Source of the DNA: an uncultured Dialister sp.
GTDB taxonomy: Bacteria; Bacillota; Negativicutes; Veillonellales; Dialisteraceae
Reading direction: 5' to 3'
DNA length: 59,079 nucleotides
Assembly (NCBI GenBank): GCA_902462205.1
Contig: CABQAR010000010.1
Span: 1-59,079, forward strand
Shown: positions 1-7,499 of the stretch, piece by piece
How the letters are laid out: each line of letters starts with the position of its first letter
Numbering within the stretch: position 1 is the stretch's first letter
The notes under the pieces: generated by a model
The model's input: the letters and a program-made list of their open reading frames with translations, nothing else
Told to the model about the DNA's origin: nothing
Databases searched by the model: none
Program-made: the position numbers and the translations under genes

Positions 1-66
1 TGGTTGCCAAACCCGCAATATTTTACCATGGGAGGTTCTTCCTTTTTCTATAAGTTCTTTTATCTA

Positions 67-90
67 CCCCCAGTAAACTGGGGGTTTTAT
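67..90 (+). terminator. Rho-independent terminator of an off-window gene
   Basis: A perfect 7-bp stem CCCCCAG/CTGGGGG (67-73 with 78-84) closes a TAAA loop and is followed by TTTTAT. The T-run lies on the plus-strand side, so it would end a plus-strand gene lying left of the window. No convincing coding end is visible in bases 1-66. Confidence 0.75.
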
Positions 91-114
91 CATGCTTATT
101 CGGCGACAAGAATG

Positions 115-160
115 AAAGTGTTTCCCCGGTTTCCGTATCCGCAGGAAACACTTTTTATTT
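115..160 (+). terminator. Second tandem terminator
   Basis: An 11-bp stem AAAGTGTTTCC (115-125) pairs with GGAAACACTTT (144-154) and is followed by TTATTT. It is a second plus-strand stop 30 bases after the first, which insulates mnmA from upstream transcription. Confidence 0.65.
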
Positions 161-221
161 CTCCTGATAATTCCTCCTTTCCTTCCGCCCATATTCCGCA
201 TCAGTGGTGATTTACTTCCTG

Positions 222-298
222 TGCTATAATGAATGAGTTCCTTCGGACTTTCACTCCGTTGAGATGGACGGAAGGGGGATTTTGTCAGTCCCCTTCCG
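222..298 (+). promoter_or_regulatory. mnmA promoter and leader hairpin
   Basis: An extended -10 box TGCTATAAT ends at 230; no good -35 is present, as is usual for extended -10 promoters. The leader of about 90 bases contains a perfect 9-bp stem CGGAAGGGG/CCCCTTCCG (269-277 with 290-298). No T-run follows, so this is a stable leader hairpin and not a terminator. It lies just before the Shine-Dalgarno AAAGGA at 315-320. Confidence 0.55.
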
Positions 299-326
299 CG
301 AATGATGGTACAGAAAGGATATATGT

Positions 327-1379
327 ATGACAGAAAAGAAAAAAGTCGTTGTCGCCATGTCCGGCGGCGTCGACAGTACACTGACCGCGCGCCTGCTGCA
401 GGAAGCCGGTTATGAGGTTTATGGTGCCACCATGAACCAGTTTGACGGACAGAACATGGACGATGCCGTAGAAATGGCAAAGTTTCTCGGCATTCCCCAC
501 AAAGTCATCGATGTAAGGGAGATTTACAGGAAGGTCGTCCTCGATTATTTCGTGGACTCCTATAAAAACGGAATCACCCCCAATCCCTGCATGATGTGTG
601 ACTTCAAAATCAAATTCGGTATTTTCTACGATGAAGTAAGAAAATATTTCGACTGCCCCTACTTTGCCACAGGCCATTACGCCCGGATCACTTACGATCC
701 GGTCCGTGGCAAATATCAGGTGGAAAAAGGCATCGATCTTAAAAAAGAGCAGTCCTACATGATGTATCACTTGACGCAGGACCAGCTGGCACATATCCTG
801 TTTCCCCTCGGCCGTGTCTATAAAAAAGACACCCGCCTGATTTCCAGGGAAAAAGGTCTGCCCACCTATGATAAGGCAGAGTCCCAGGACATCTGTTTCC
901 TTACCAGCGAAAAATCCTATGCAGAGTTCCTTCAGAACCATGCGCCGGATGCTTTCCGTCCGGGAAACATCGTGGATACGAAGGGCAGGGTTCTCGGAAA
1001 ACACAAGGGAATCCCTCTTTATACCATCGGACAGCGGAAAGGTCTGGGCATCGCTTCCAGAATGCCCCTGTACGTGGTTGCGCTGGACGCGGAAAAGAAT
1101 CAGGTCGTTGTCGGTTCCAATGACGACCTGTTCCATAAAAAGCTGCTCGCCAATGATCTGGATTTCACAGACGGAACACCGCCGGCACAGGAATTCCGAT
1201 GCCAGGCAAAAATCCGCTACGGCATCCATGTCCATGACTGCACGGTAGCCCTTGATGACCGCGGCAGGGCTGTCGTCACCTTTGACGAACCGCAGCGCGC
1301 CATCACCTCCGGGCAGTCCGTTGTCTTTTATGAAGAAGACAGGCTGATCGGCGGCGGCACCATTTTAAGGGCTTTATGA
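327..1379 (+). CDS. mnmA: tRNA-specific 2-thiouridylase MnmA
   Basis: This enzyme adenylates and then thiolates U34 of the tRNAs for Lys, Glu and Gln in the cytoplasm, taking sulfur from a cysteine desulfurase relay. The 350-residue product starts with the PP-loop SGGVDS (residues 12-17). It carries GHYAR near 116-120, SQDIC with a catalytic-type Cys190, and GQRKGLG at 235-241. The usual first catalytic site reads NPCMMC, giving Cys88 and Cys91 where many homologues have a single cysteine. The start ATG follows AAAGGA by six bases. The gene is monocistronic, with its own extended -10 promoter and a shared terminator just after the stop. The family call is certain. The cluster or disulfide chemistry implied by the extra cysteine is inference. 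Confidence 0.95.
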   Translation: MTEKKKVVVAMSGGVDSTLTARLLQEAGYEVYGATMNQFDGQNMDDAVEMAKFLGIPHKVIDVREIYRKVVLDYFVDSYKNGITPNPCMMCDFKIKFGIFYDEVRKYFDCPYFATGHYARITYDPVRGKYQVEKGIDLKKEQSYMMYHLTQDQLAHILFPLGRVYKKDTRLISREKGLPTYDKAESQDICFLTSEKSYAEFLQNHAPDAFRPGNIVDTKGRVLGKHKGIPLYTIGQRKGLGIASRMPLYVVALDAEKNQVVVGSNDDLFHKKLLANDLDFTDGTPPAQEFRCQAKIRYGIHVHDCTVALDDRGRAVVTFDEPQRAITSGQSVVFYEEDRLIGGGTILRAL

Positions 1380-1383
1380 CAGA

Positions 1384-1416
1384 AAAAAGAAGCAGGATAC
1401 GTCCCGCTTCTTTTTA
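1384..1416. terminator. Bidirectional terminator between convergent genes
   Basis: The stem AAAGAAGC/GCTTCTTT continues across one mismatch into GGA/TCC with a TACG loop. There is a T-run on the plus side (TTTTTAC) and an A-run on the left that gives TTTTTTC on the minus strand. It ends mnmA and the minus-strand gene at 1429-2568. Confidence 0.8.
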
Positions 1417-1428
1417 CTTGCAGCGCCT

Positions 1429-2568
1429 TTATCTGACCAGCCAGAGAAAAACAGCGATGATTCCCACGGCAAGGAGTAAAAGGAACGTTCCTTTCTTTCC
1501 CTCCTGCCTGACTGTTTCTCCGCAGGAAATACGGCAGACGGAGTCGGGAACGTTCATACCCCGTGCGCTTTCACTGACCTCATACAGTTCCTGTCCTTCG
1601 ATAACATCCCCTGCTTCCATGCAGCGTTTCCACCGTTTCGCATCGGAAAGGAACGAACCGCCCGTTTCTGTTTCCTTAAGGAACAGCTCCAACAGGGAAA
1701 GCGCTTCTTTCTTTTTTCCTGCCTGATACAGGCGGATGATTCCGTTAAGCAGCTTTTTACATCCTTCTTCCACAAAAAGAGGGCAATAATTTCCATGGGC
1801 TGCGCTGATCAGAAACGGCCGTATGGCTTCGCCGTATGCTTTTACTTTATCGGAAAACAAATCCTTTCCCTGTGGCGCGTGCTGAAAAGACAACTGCACC
1901 GCGTATTCCAGCTCCTCCCGGATTTTTTTTATTTCAGCCCCATGTTTTTCCTCATAAGCGGAAAGCAGCCGTGCCATGAGGATGCCGTCCGTGCCATGCA
2001 TTTCTTCCAGACGGGCCAGAAGCCGGCCGTACTCTCCCTCGGAAAGACTGCCGTCACAGGCATCCACGGCCACGCCGGCCTGCCATACCGCTTCATGCAG
2101 CCACGACTCCAGGGCGGAGACATCTTCCATTCCGGGAAATCCCGCTTCGTCCCTGTCCTGACTTATCAGGCTCCGGACGGCCTCCGCCTTTAACAGCGGA
2201 TAGCAGGAAAGAAGCTCCTCCATATCGGAAAAAGCGTCTTCGCCTTTTCCATAATACAGATGGTTCAGCGCCAGAATGAAACGGTTAAATACAGAGAGGG
2301 ATTGCCTTTCTCCCAGAGAAACATCTTCCCCCTCCACCGTCTGCCGCACCAGACTGACCGCGGTTTCCTTATCCGTGCCGCATAACCAAAAAAATTCCGA
2401 CTGGCAGCGCCATTCCGGATGCAGAAGGATTTCCGCCGCGTCACGATACGCCTTGGCTTCCACCCCTTCTGCCAAGGCTGCTTTTTCTTCAGCCGCTTGT
2501 TCAATGGCCCGCTTTCCGTCCGTGCTGTGGACGCCGAGCAGGTAAAAAGGATTTTCTTTAAAAAACAT
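1429..2568 (-). CDS. Hypothetical tail-anchored protein with a J-like N-terminus
   Basis: I do not recognise a named family. The 379-residue product opens with NPFYLLGV and an LLHPEWR motif near residues 48-54, a layout resembling degenerate J-domain-like proteins of Firmicutes (NPFxxLG start). No HPD motif typical of DnaJ is present, so it is unlikely to stimulate an Hsp70 ATPase. The middle is a long helical, acidic region. The last 20 residues form one hydrophobic segment (GTFLLLLAVGIIAVFLWLVR) ending in Arg, which suggests a C-terminal membrane anchor with the bulk in the cytoplasm. A GGAG lies eight bases before the ATG. The gene has its own promoter (2601-2627) and converges with mnmA. 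Confidence 0.7.
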   Translation of the reverse strand: MFFKENPFYLLGVHSTDGKRAIEQAAEEKAALAEGVEAKAYRDAAEILLHPEWRCQSEFFWLCGTDKETAVSLVRQTVEGEDVSLGERQSLSVFNRFILALNHLYYGKGEDAFSDMEELLSCYPLLKAEAVRSLISQDRDEAGFPGMEDVSALESWLHEAVWQAGVAVDACDGSLSEGEYGRLLARLEEMHGTDGILMARLLSAYEEKHGAEIKKIREELEYAVQLSFQHAPQGKDLFSDKVKAYGEAIRPFLISAAHGNYCPLFVEEGCKKLLNGIIRLYQAGKKKEALSLLELFLKETETGGSFLSDAKRWKRCMEAGDVIEGQELYEVSESARGMNVPDSVCRISCGETVRQEGKKGTFLLLLAVGIIAVFLWLVR

Positions 2569-2600
2569 GGCAAGCTCCGTTCGTCTTTATATTCGATTTT

Positions 2601-2627
2601 ATTATACAATAGGAACAAAGAAATCAA
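2601..2627 (-). promoter_or_regulatory. Promoter of the tail-anchored protein gene
   Basis: On the minus strand TTGATT (2622-2627) and TATAAT (2601-2606) are separated by 15 bases, slightly short of the optimum. Transcription would start about 26 bases before the ATG at 2568. Confidence 0.45.
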
Positions 2628-2666
2628 TCCACACATTCCCTTTGATTTCAGAAAAGAGGAAACATG

Positions 2667-3242
2667 ATGCAGAAATGTCCATGGGCACTGAATGATCCCT
2701 ATTCGGAAAGCTACCACGACGAGGAATGGTGCATTCCCCACAAAGACGACACATATCTGTTTGAGATGCTCATTCTGGAAGGAGCGCAGGCAGGCCTGTC
2801 ATGGAGCACCATTTTAAAAAGGAGGGCCGCTTATCAGGAAACCTTCTTCCACTTCGACCTGCAGAAATGCGCCGCCCTCAGCGATGAACAAATTGACCGC
2901 ATTCTGGAAACGGCTCCCATCATCCGCAACAGGCGGAAGGTTGCCTCAGTAAGGAAAAACGCCCTCGCCGTACTGGAAATACAGAAAGAATTCGGGAGCT
3001 TCGCCGATTATCTCTGGGCTTTCACCGATGGCCACCCTGTCATCAACCATTGGAAAAGCGCGGAAGAAATGCCTGCCAAATCCCCCCTGTCTGAGAAGGT
3101 CAGCCGCGATCTGAAAAAAAGGGGCTGCGCCTTCGTCGGGCCTGTCATCATTTATTCCTTCCTGCAGGCCGCCGGAATGATTGACGACCACCTCATCACC
3201 TGCCCGTTCCACAGCAGCAATAAAAAAAGAAAACAGACCTGA
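2667..3242 (+). CDS. tag: DNA-3-methyladenine glycosylase I
   Basis: This base-excision enzyme removes 3-methyladenine from alkylated DNA. The 191-residue product shows the Tag fold signatures DPYSESYHDEEW, GAQAGLSW and the C-terminal GPVIIYSFLQAAGMIDDH. The structural zinc ligands are visible: Cys4 and His17 at the N-terminus, then the His and Cys of DHLITC near the C-terminus. Two ATGs are adjacent (2664 and 2667). The second is chosen because it puts the zinc ligands at Cys4 and His17 as in the E. coli enzyme, and gives seven bases to the GAGG. The gene is divergent from the tail-anchored gene and upstream of a TSUP permease, with no functional link evident. Confidence 0.93.
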   Translation: MQKCPWALNDPYSESYHDEEWCIPHKDDTYLFEMLILEGAQAGLSWSTILKRRAAYQETFFHFDLQKCAALSDEQIDRILETAPIIRNRRKVASVRKNALAVLEIQKEFGSFADYLWAFTDGHPVINHWKSAEEMPAKSPLSEKVSRDLKKRGCAFVGPVIIYSFLQAAGMIDDHLITCPFHSSNKKRKQT

Positions 3243-3324
3243 ATCGTTTTCCCTACTGTATTTTCTTTCCGCCCCTGTGTTAAAATAAATCCATATTTTC
3301 CAAACATATTCAAGAAGGACCATC

Positions 3325-4080
3325 ATGGATTTATTGACTTACATCATCATCTGCCCCCTCGTATTCCTCGCCGGCTTCGTCGACGCCGTTGCGGGAGGCG
3401 GCGGACTGATTTCTCTGCCCGCCTACATCATCGCGGGGCTTCCGATCCACAACAGCATCGCCACGAATAAAATGAGCTCCTGCATGGGTACGTTGCTGGC
3501 CACTGGGAAATTCGCCCGCGATGGACTGATTCCGTGGAAAACGGCGCTCGCCAGCGTCCTCTTCGCTTTCGCAGGCTCCTCCATCGGCGCCCATATCGCC
3601 CTCATTATTGACGCCCACATCTTCATGACCGCCATGCTCTTCATCCTCCCCGTCACTGCTTTCTACGTCACCCGTGGAAAAACGATGGTGGAAAAAGAGC
3701 CTTACCCATTTAAAAAGACCGTCCTCCTCAGCTGCGCGATGGCGTTCATCATCGGCATGTACGACGGTTTTTACGGACCCGGGACGGGAACCTTCCTTCT
3801 CCTCCTGCTGACCGGCATCGCCCATGTACGGCTGAAAGAAGCCAACGGGATCACGAAAGTCATCAACAGCACCACCAATCTGGCTGCGCTCGCCGTATTT
3901 TTCATGAACGACGTCGTCATCGTTTCTCTCGGCCTCGTGGCAGGACTGTTCAACATGGCAGGAAACTATCTGGGCGCCCATTATTTCGAAAAAGGCGGCG
4001 CACAGAACGTGAAGCCCGTCATCATCACCGTCCTCACTATTTTCTTCTGTAAGGTCGTGTACGAACTCTTCCTCCAGTAA
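3325..4080 (+). CDS. TSUP family permease (TauE/SafE-like)
   Basis: A 251-residue integral membrane protein with about eight hydrophobic segments. The family hallmark is in the first helix and loop, GFVDAVAGGGGLISLPAY (residues 17-34). The second half-repeat contains GMYDGFYGPGTGTF, the matching motif after the internal duplication. TSUP members move sulfite, sulfoacetate, thiosulfate and other organic anions across the inner membrane; the substrate here cannot be read from sequence and no sulfur genes adjoin. A Shine-Dalgarno AGAAGGA precedes the ATG. A strong shared terminator follows. Confidence 0.88.
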   Translation: MDLLTYIIICPLVFLAGFVDAVAGGGGLISLPAYIIAGLPIHNSIATNKMSSCMGTLLATGKFARDGLIPWKTALASVLFAFAGSSIGAHIALIIDAHIFMTAMLFILPVTAFYVTRGKTMVEKEPYPFKKTVLLSCAMAFIIGMYDGFYGPGTGTFLLLLLTGIAHVRLKEANGITKVINSTTNLAALAVFFMNDVVIVSLGLVAGLFNMAGNYLGAHYFEKGGAQNVKPVIITVLTIFFCKVVYELFLQ

Positions 4081-4085
4081 CCGAA

Positions 4086-4119
4086 AACCGGCCACCCTGT
4101 ACAGTGGCCGGTTTTTTTA
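4086..4119. terminator. Bidirectional terminator
   Basis: A 10-bp perfect stem AACCGGCCAC/GTGGCCGGTT is followed by a T-run on the plus side. On the minus strand TTTTCGG follows the same stem. It serves the TSUP gene and the convergent antiporter gene. Confidence 0.85.
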
Positions 4120-4124
4120 TTGCC

Positions 4125-5471
4125 TTATTCTTTTTCCATGTTCTCCTGCGCGAAACCTTTATCCGCAAACGGAATATAAATAGACAGGATTCCGAACAAG
4201 GCGAGGAGCCAGCAGTACCACATATGGGGAATGATTTCCATGGCACTCATGACCGCGCCGTTTTTCGACGCCAGCGCAGACGCGGTGAGCAGCTGCGCAC
4301 CGTAGGGGATGATTCCCTGGAACACGCAGGAGAAAATATCCAGAAGGGAAGCGCTCCGCCTCGGATCGATCCCATATTCATCACTGATGTCCTTCGCCAC
4401 GCCGCCGCTGATGATGATGGCCACCGTATTATTTGCCGTCGCGCAGTCCGTCAGGGAGACAAGGGCCGCAATCCCCAGCTGTGCCGATTTATTTCCGTGT
4501 ATCATCCTGCGGAGCCGGGAAATCAGCCATTCGATACCGCCGTAGTAGGCAATCATTTCTGAAATGCCGCCGCAGAAAAGGGCGAGGAAAAAGGCTTCAC
4601 TCATTCCCATGAATCCGTTCCAGATATTCTGGGCAAACGTGATGATGGTGAGGTCGGAAGAAACCATGCCGATGATGCCGGCCAGAAAGATTCCCACCGT
4701 CAGGACAAGAAATACATTTGCTCCCAGCAGCGCCAGCACGAGGACGGCCATATACGGAAATACCTTGATCAGGCTGTAATCCAGAGAGTCAATGGCGGTC
4801 ACCACTTCCGGCTTTCCGATCACGAGGAACAGAATGACCGTCAGAAGAGCCGCAGGAAGAGCGATACGGAAATTCACACGGAACTTATCCTTTAAATCGC
4901 AGCCCTGCGTCCGTGTCGCCGCGATGGTCGTATCAGAAATCATGGACAGATTATCGCCGAACATGGCGCCACCCACGCAGGCTGCCACCATGAGAGGCTC
5001 GGAAATGCCGCTCTTCACCGCGATGCCTGCCGCAATCGGCACAATGGCTGCGATGGTCCCCATCGAAGTCCCCGTAGCCGTTCCCATAAAGGCGGAAATA
5101 ATGAAAATGCCTGCCGTCAGATATTCCGCCGGAATGAAACTGATGCCCAGATTGACCGTCGCATCCCGACCGCCCATGGCGGCGGCCACTGCGGAAAACG
5201 CACCGGCAAGGATATAAATCATGAGCATGGTCATGACATTTTCATTCCCTGCACCGCGGGAAAAGATACCGAACTTCACATTCAGCGTTTCATCTCCCAG
5301 ACAGAACGCGGAAAGCACGGCGATAAACATGGCTGTCACCGAAGGAAACTGGTAAAAAGCCATTTCCACGCCGCTCATCTGGAAATAAATGCCAGCGCCA
5401 AGATAAATCACGATAAAAATCAGAAAAGGAAGAAGTGAGAGCGCCCCTTCCTTTTTATGTTCATACCCCAT
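4125..5471 (-). CDS. nhaC: Na+/H+ antiporter, NhaC family
   Basis: A 448-residue polytopic inner membrane protein with about eleven hydrophobic segments, matching the NhaC-type family in length and motifs (GTATGTSMGTIAAIVPIAAG, GGAMFGDNLSMISDTTIAATRTQG and a C-terminal GIIPYGAQLL). It exchanges Na+ for protons or, in related members such as MleN, couples carboxylate exchange. The longer upstream frame is not used: ATG at 5471 has AAAGGGGG seven bases before it, and the N-terminal extension lacks a ribosome binding site. The gene is monocistronic, preceded by an AT-rich gap and ended by the shared terminator. The family is confident and the exact substrate is not. Confidence 0.85.
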   Translation of the reverse strand: MGYEHKKEGALSLLPFLIFIVIYLGAGIYFQMSGVEMAFYQFPSVTAMFIAVLSAFCLGDETLNVKFGIFSRGAGNENVMTMLMIYILAGAFSAVAAAMGGRDATVNLGISFIPAEYLTAGIFIISAFMGTATGTSMGTIAAIVPIAAGIAVKSGISEPLMVAACVGGAMFGDNLSMISDTTIAATRTQGCDLKDKFRVNFRIALPAALLTVILFLVIGKPEVVTAIDSLDYSLIKVFPYMAVLVLALLGANVFLVLTVGIFLAGIIGMVSSDLTIITFAQNIWNGFMGMSEAFFLALFCGGISEMIAYYGGIEWLISRLRRMIHGNKSAQLGIAALVSLTDCATANNTVAIIISGGVAKDISDEYGIDPRRSASLLDIFSCVFQGIIPYGAQLLTASALASKNGAVMSAMEIIPHMWYCWLLALFGILSIYIPFADKGFAQENMEKE

Positions 5472-6066
5472 CAGAAGTCCCCCTTTGCATTTTGATTCAT
5501 ATAAATTTATACAATCAACAAGAATCAAGATGCTTTAGTAAATCTAATTAACAACTATCTTTTTTCATTTCGCACTTCTTAGTATATATATCTTATTCCA
5601 TGTAATAAAAGACAATACAGTAATAATTAATATATGAAGTAGCTATTTTTATATAACATTGACTTAATAAATAGATTATAACATATGAAAAACGGAGAGA
5701 TAAAACTGTTAAACAAGCAGAAGAATGAAAGTAAGCTAATTGCTTGATAAATATGCTCTTTCTGCAACAGAATTCCTATTAATATACCAGTATTACAGGA
5801 GAAATATCCGTGTATATCTATGAGGGGCATAGTTACACAAGACTTCATCATAAATTATAAGAGAGTACATCAGCTTTTTCTGCCACTTATCTTGTCCTCC
5901 AGCTCTTTTTCTGCTATAAAACTTAACCTTATTCATCTTGATTTCTCCAACATCAATCATGCTTTCCCCAACTTAAGAAAAAGTATAGTATAGTAAATTT
6001 TGTTAAGTTAAGATTACGCAATGTGATGCATGTGTTAATATTATTATAAAAGAGGAGGTGTTTCTG
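5472..6066. other. AT-rich intergenic region
   Basis: About 595 bases without a convincing gene, much richer in A and T than its neighbours. It contains the nhaC upstream region (a TGTATAAAT -10-like element on the minus strand near 5507-5515) and the promoter region of the XRE gene. A 74-codon minus-strand frame at 5627-5851 has no ribosome binding site and a low-complexity hydrophobic translation, so I do not call it. Confidence 0.6.
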
Positions 6067-6510
6067 TTGCGATTGGCTGATATAGTAAAAAATTACCGGA
6101 GACAGAAGGGATTAACTCAAGATGAACTGGGAAAGCTTGCAAAATGTTCAAAAGCATATATAAGCATGATTGAAAATGATAAGGACTCAAAAACCGGACG
6201 CTCTGTTAATCCATCAATTACACTTCTGCATAATTTAGCAAATGCCATGAACATGAGCACGGAAAGATTTTATAGATTACTGGATAAAGATATTTCCATC
6301 CATTTAAATCCCACCAGTATAAATACGAATAAATATATAAATGGATATGAAAAGACAGACAAAAGATTACCTGATATTACCATGGACAAAATAATCGAAG
6401 AAATGGAATATATAAGGTTCGAAAGCGGGGAAGACTACTCACCCACCAAAGAACAACGAAAAATGTTGTTGGAATTGATGAAAGTTGTTTTAAATATGGG
6501 CAGAAAATAA
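6067..6510 (+). CDS. XRE-family transcriptional regulator
   Basis: A 147-residue protein with a Cro/C1-type helix-turn-helix in the first 65 residues (LADIVKNYRRQKGLTQDELG, then CSKAYISMIENDKDS). A linker and a C-terminal acidic helix follow. The start is a TTG at 6067: the strong AGAGGAGGTG at 6051-6060 lies at correct distance from it, while the upstream GTG at 6058 overlaps that site. Base composition is clearly more AT-rich than the surrounding genes, which suggests recent acquisition. No partner gene (toxin, phage or transposon) is next to it, so its regulon is unknown. Confidence 0.85.
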   Translation: MRLADIVKNYRRQKGLTQDELGKLAKCSKAYISMIENDKDSKTGRSVNPSITLLHNLANAMNMSTERFYRLLDKDISIHLNPTSINTNKYINGYEKTDKRLPDITMDKIIEEMEYIRFESGEDYSPTKEQRKMLLELMKVVLNMGRK

Positions 6511-6565
6511 AAAGACTCTACCAAAGGCAATTGCTATAACAAGAATCTATTATAAGATTTAAAGA

Positions 6566-6630
6566 GAACAAACAGAGAAAAGGAGAAATACAGCGTCAAT
6601 CCGCTTATTTCTCCTTTCCTCTGTTTGTTC
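6566..6630. repeat. 25-bp inverted repeat between convergent genes
   Basis: Arms 6566-6590 and 6606-6630 are reverse complements with a single mismatch (6578 against 6618), around a 15-base loop. It lies in the gap between the XRE gene and mntP, whose 3' ends face it, and could act as a bidirectional terminator or mRNA-stabilising hairpin. The arm is longer than in other terminators in the window and there is no clean T-run beyond it. Confidence 0.8.
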
Positions 6631-6653
6631 CCATTCTTCCTGCCCGTATATTT

Positions 6654-7217
6654 TCAGCTGATAAGGATTTCCAGCCCGATTCCGATCAGTATCAGTCCGC
6701 CGAAAATCGTTGCCCGGTCCGCCAGCCTTAAACCGAACCGTTTCCCGATGAGGACGCCGGCGACGCAGAGGACGAAGGTGGCCGCCGCGATAATCACGGA
6801 ACAGACAAATGCCATCCACGCATTCATTTCCTCAATGGTGAACCCCACGGAAAGCGCATCCATGGAAGTCGCCACGCCCTGCACTAAAAGCCCTTTGGCG
6901 CCGACCCCTGTATGGATTTCTTCTTCTCCTCCGAATCCCTCTCTAATCATGCTTCCCCCGATGAAAAGGAGGAGGATGAAAGCGATCCACGGAATATAGG
7001 GCGCAGCGGAATGGAACAGCTCCACGATGAAATGGACGCAGTACCAACCGACCATCGGCATCAGCCACTGAAAAAAAGCAAATGTTCCTGCCACCATTCC
7101 CATTTTCGCCCATCTCATGCCCGGCTCATGGAGCCCGTTGGCAAGGGATACGGAAAAGGCGTCCATGGCCAGTCCGATACCTAAAAACAGGCTGTTCAAA
7201 AAAAATAAGAAGTCCAT
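6654..7217 (-). CDS. mntP: Manganese efflux pump MntP
   Basis: Exports excess Mn2+ across the inner membrane. The 187-residue product has six hydrophobic segments and the two pseudo-symmetric family motifs, AMDAFSVSLANGL near residue 18 and ATSMDALSVGFTIEE in the second half, each with the conserved Asp. The ATG at 7217 is preferred: GGAAAG lies upstream and the start matches the usual family N-terminus. A longer form could start at 7235, directly after a T-run, but it has no ribosome binding site. A yybP-ykoY manganese riboswitch precedes the gene, which independently supports the function. The 3' end faces the 25-bp inverted repeat. Confidence 0.93.
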   Translation of the reverse strand: MDFLFFLNSLFLGIGLAMDAFSVSLANGLHEPGMRWAKMGMVAGTFAFFQWLMPMVGWYCVHFIVELFHSAAPYIPWIAFILLLFIGGSMIREGFGGEEEIHTGVGAKGLLVQGVATSMDALSVGFTIEEMNAWMAFVCSVIIAAATFVLCVAGVLIGKRFGLRLADRATIFGGLILIGIGLEILIS

Positions 7218-7235
7218 CACAAATTTTCTTTCCAT

Positions 7236-7264
7236 AAAAAAAATCAGGTATCGCTATACCCGAT
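7236..7264 (-). terminator. Second terminator-like hairpin just before mntP
   Basis: On the minus strand a 9-bp stem (7243-7251 with 7256-7264, one G-T pair, loop AGCG) is followed by eight T residues ending at the upstream ATG of mntP. It looks like a complete intrinsic terminator between the riboswitch and the coding region. Confidence 0.7.
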
Positions 7265-7277
7265 TTCCTTTTCTCTG

Positions 7278-7318
7278 TAAAAAGACCCCGTGCATAGCAT
7301 CGCTAAACACGTGAGTCT
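7278..7318 (-). terminator. Riboswitch expression-platform terminator
   Basis: Minus-strand stem AGACTCACGTG with CACGGGGTCT (one bulged A, one G-T pair) followed by TTTTTAC. Its left arm overlaps the 3' strand of the aptamer P1 helix, so terminator and closed aptamer exclude each other. Confidence 0.8.
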
Positions 7319-7396
7319 CGCATTTTAAAGTAAAGCCAGGCCGCAACGGCCAGTATGTTGACTTACTGCACGGAAGTGCTTGCTACTCCCTCACTT
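7311..7396 (-). promoter_or_regulatory. Manganese riboswitch (yybP-ykoY)
   Basis: On the minus strand the conserved blocks appear in order: GGGAGTAGC, a GCAC hairpin, GTCAACATACTGGCC, a GGCC stem and GCGAGAC. Outer stem GTGAG (7390-7394) pairs with CTCAC (7311-7315). Known members sense Mn2+. Here the layout predicts an ON switch: Mn2+ stabilises P1 and keeps CTCAC out of the terminator at 7278-7318. Confidence 0.92.
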
Positions 7397-7403
7397 ATTG
7401 AGA

Positions 7404-7432
7404 ATGATATCATGAGGAAATAAGGCTGTCAA
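7404..7432 (-). promoter_or_regulatory. mntP promoter
   Basis: Minus-strand TTGACA (7427-7432), 17-base spacer, TATCAT (7404-7409). Transcription would start a few bases before the riboswitch. Confidence 0.85.
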
Positions 7433-7499
7433 TAAGCATAATCCCTTACATCTTGCGATAACTTCCTATCTGAAACATATTCTCAATTGATTTCCCGCT

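Noticed and set aside
4..210. Open frame at the left edge
   Set aside because: It runs through two terminators and has no ribosome binding site or recognisable motif.
5627..5851. Small AT-rich hydrophobic frame
   Set aside because: No ribosome binding site, low complexity, no promoter; likely chance in AT-rich DNA.
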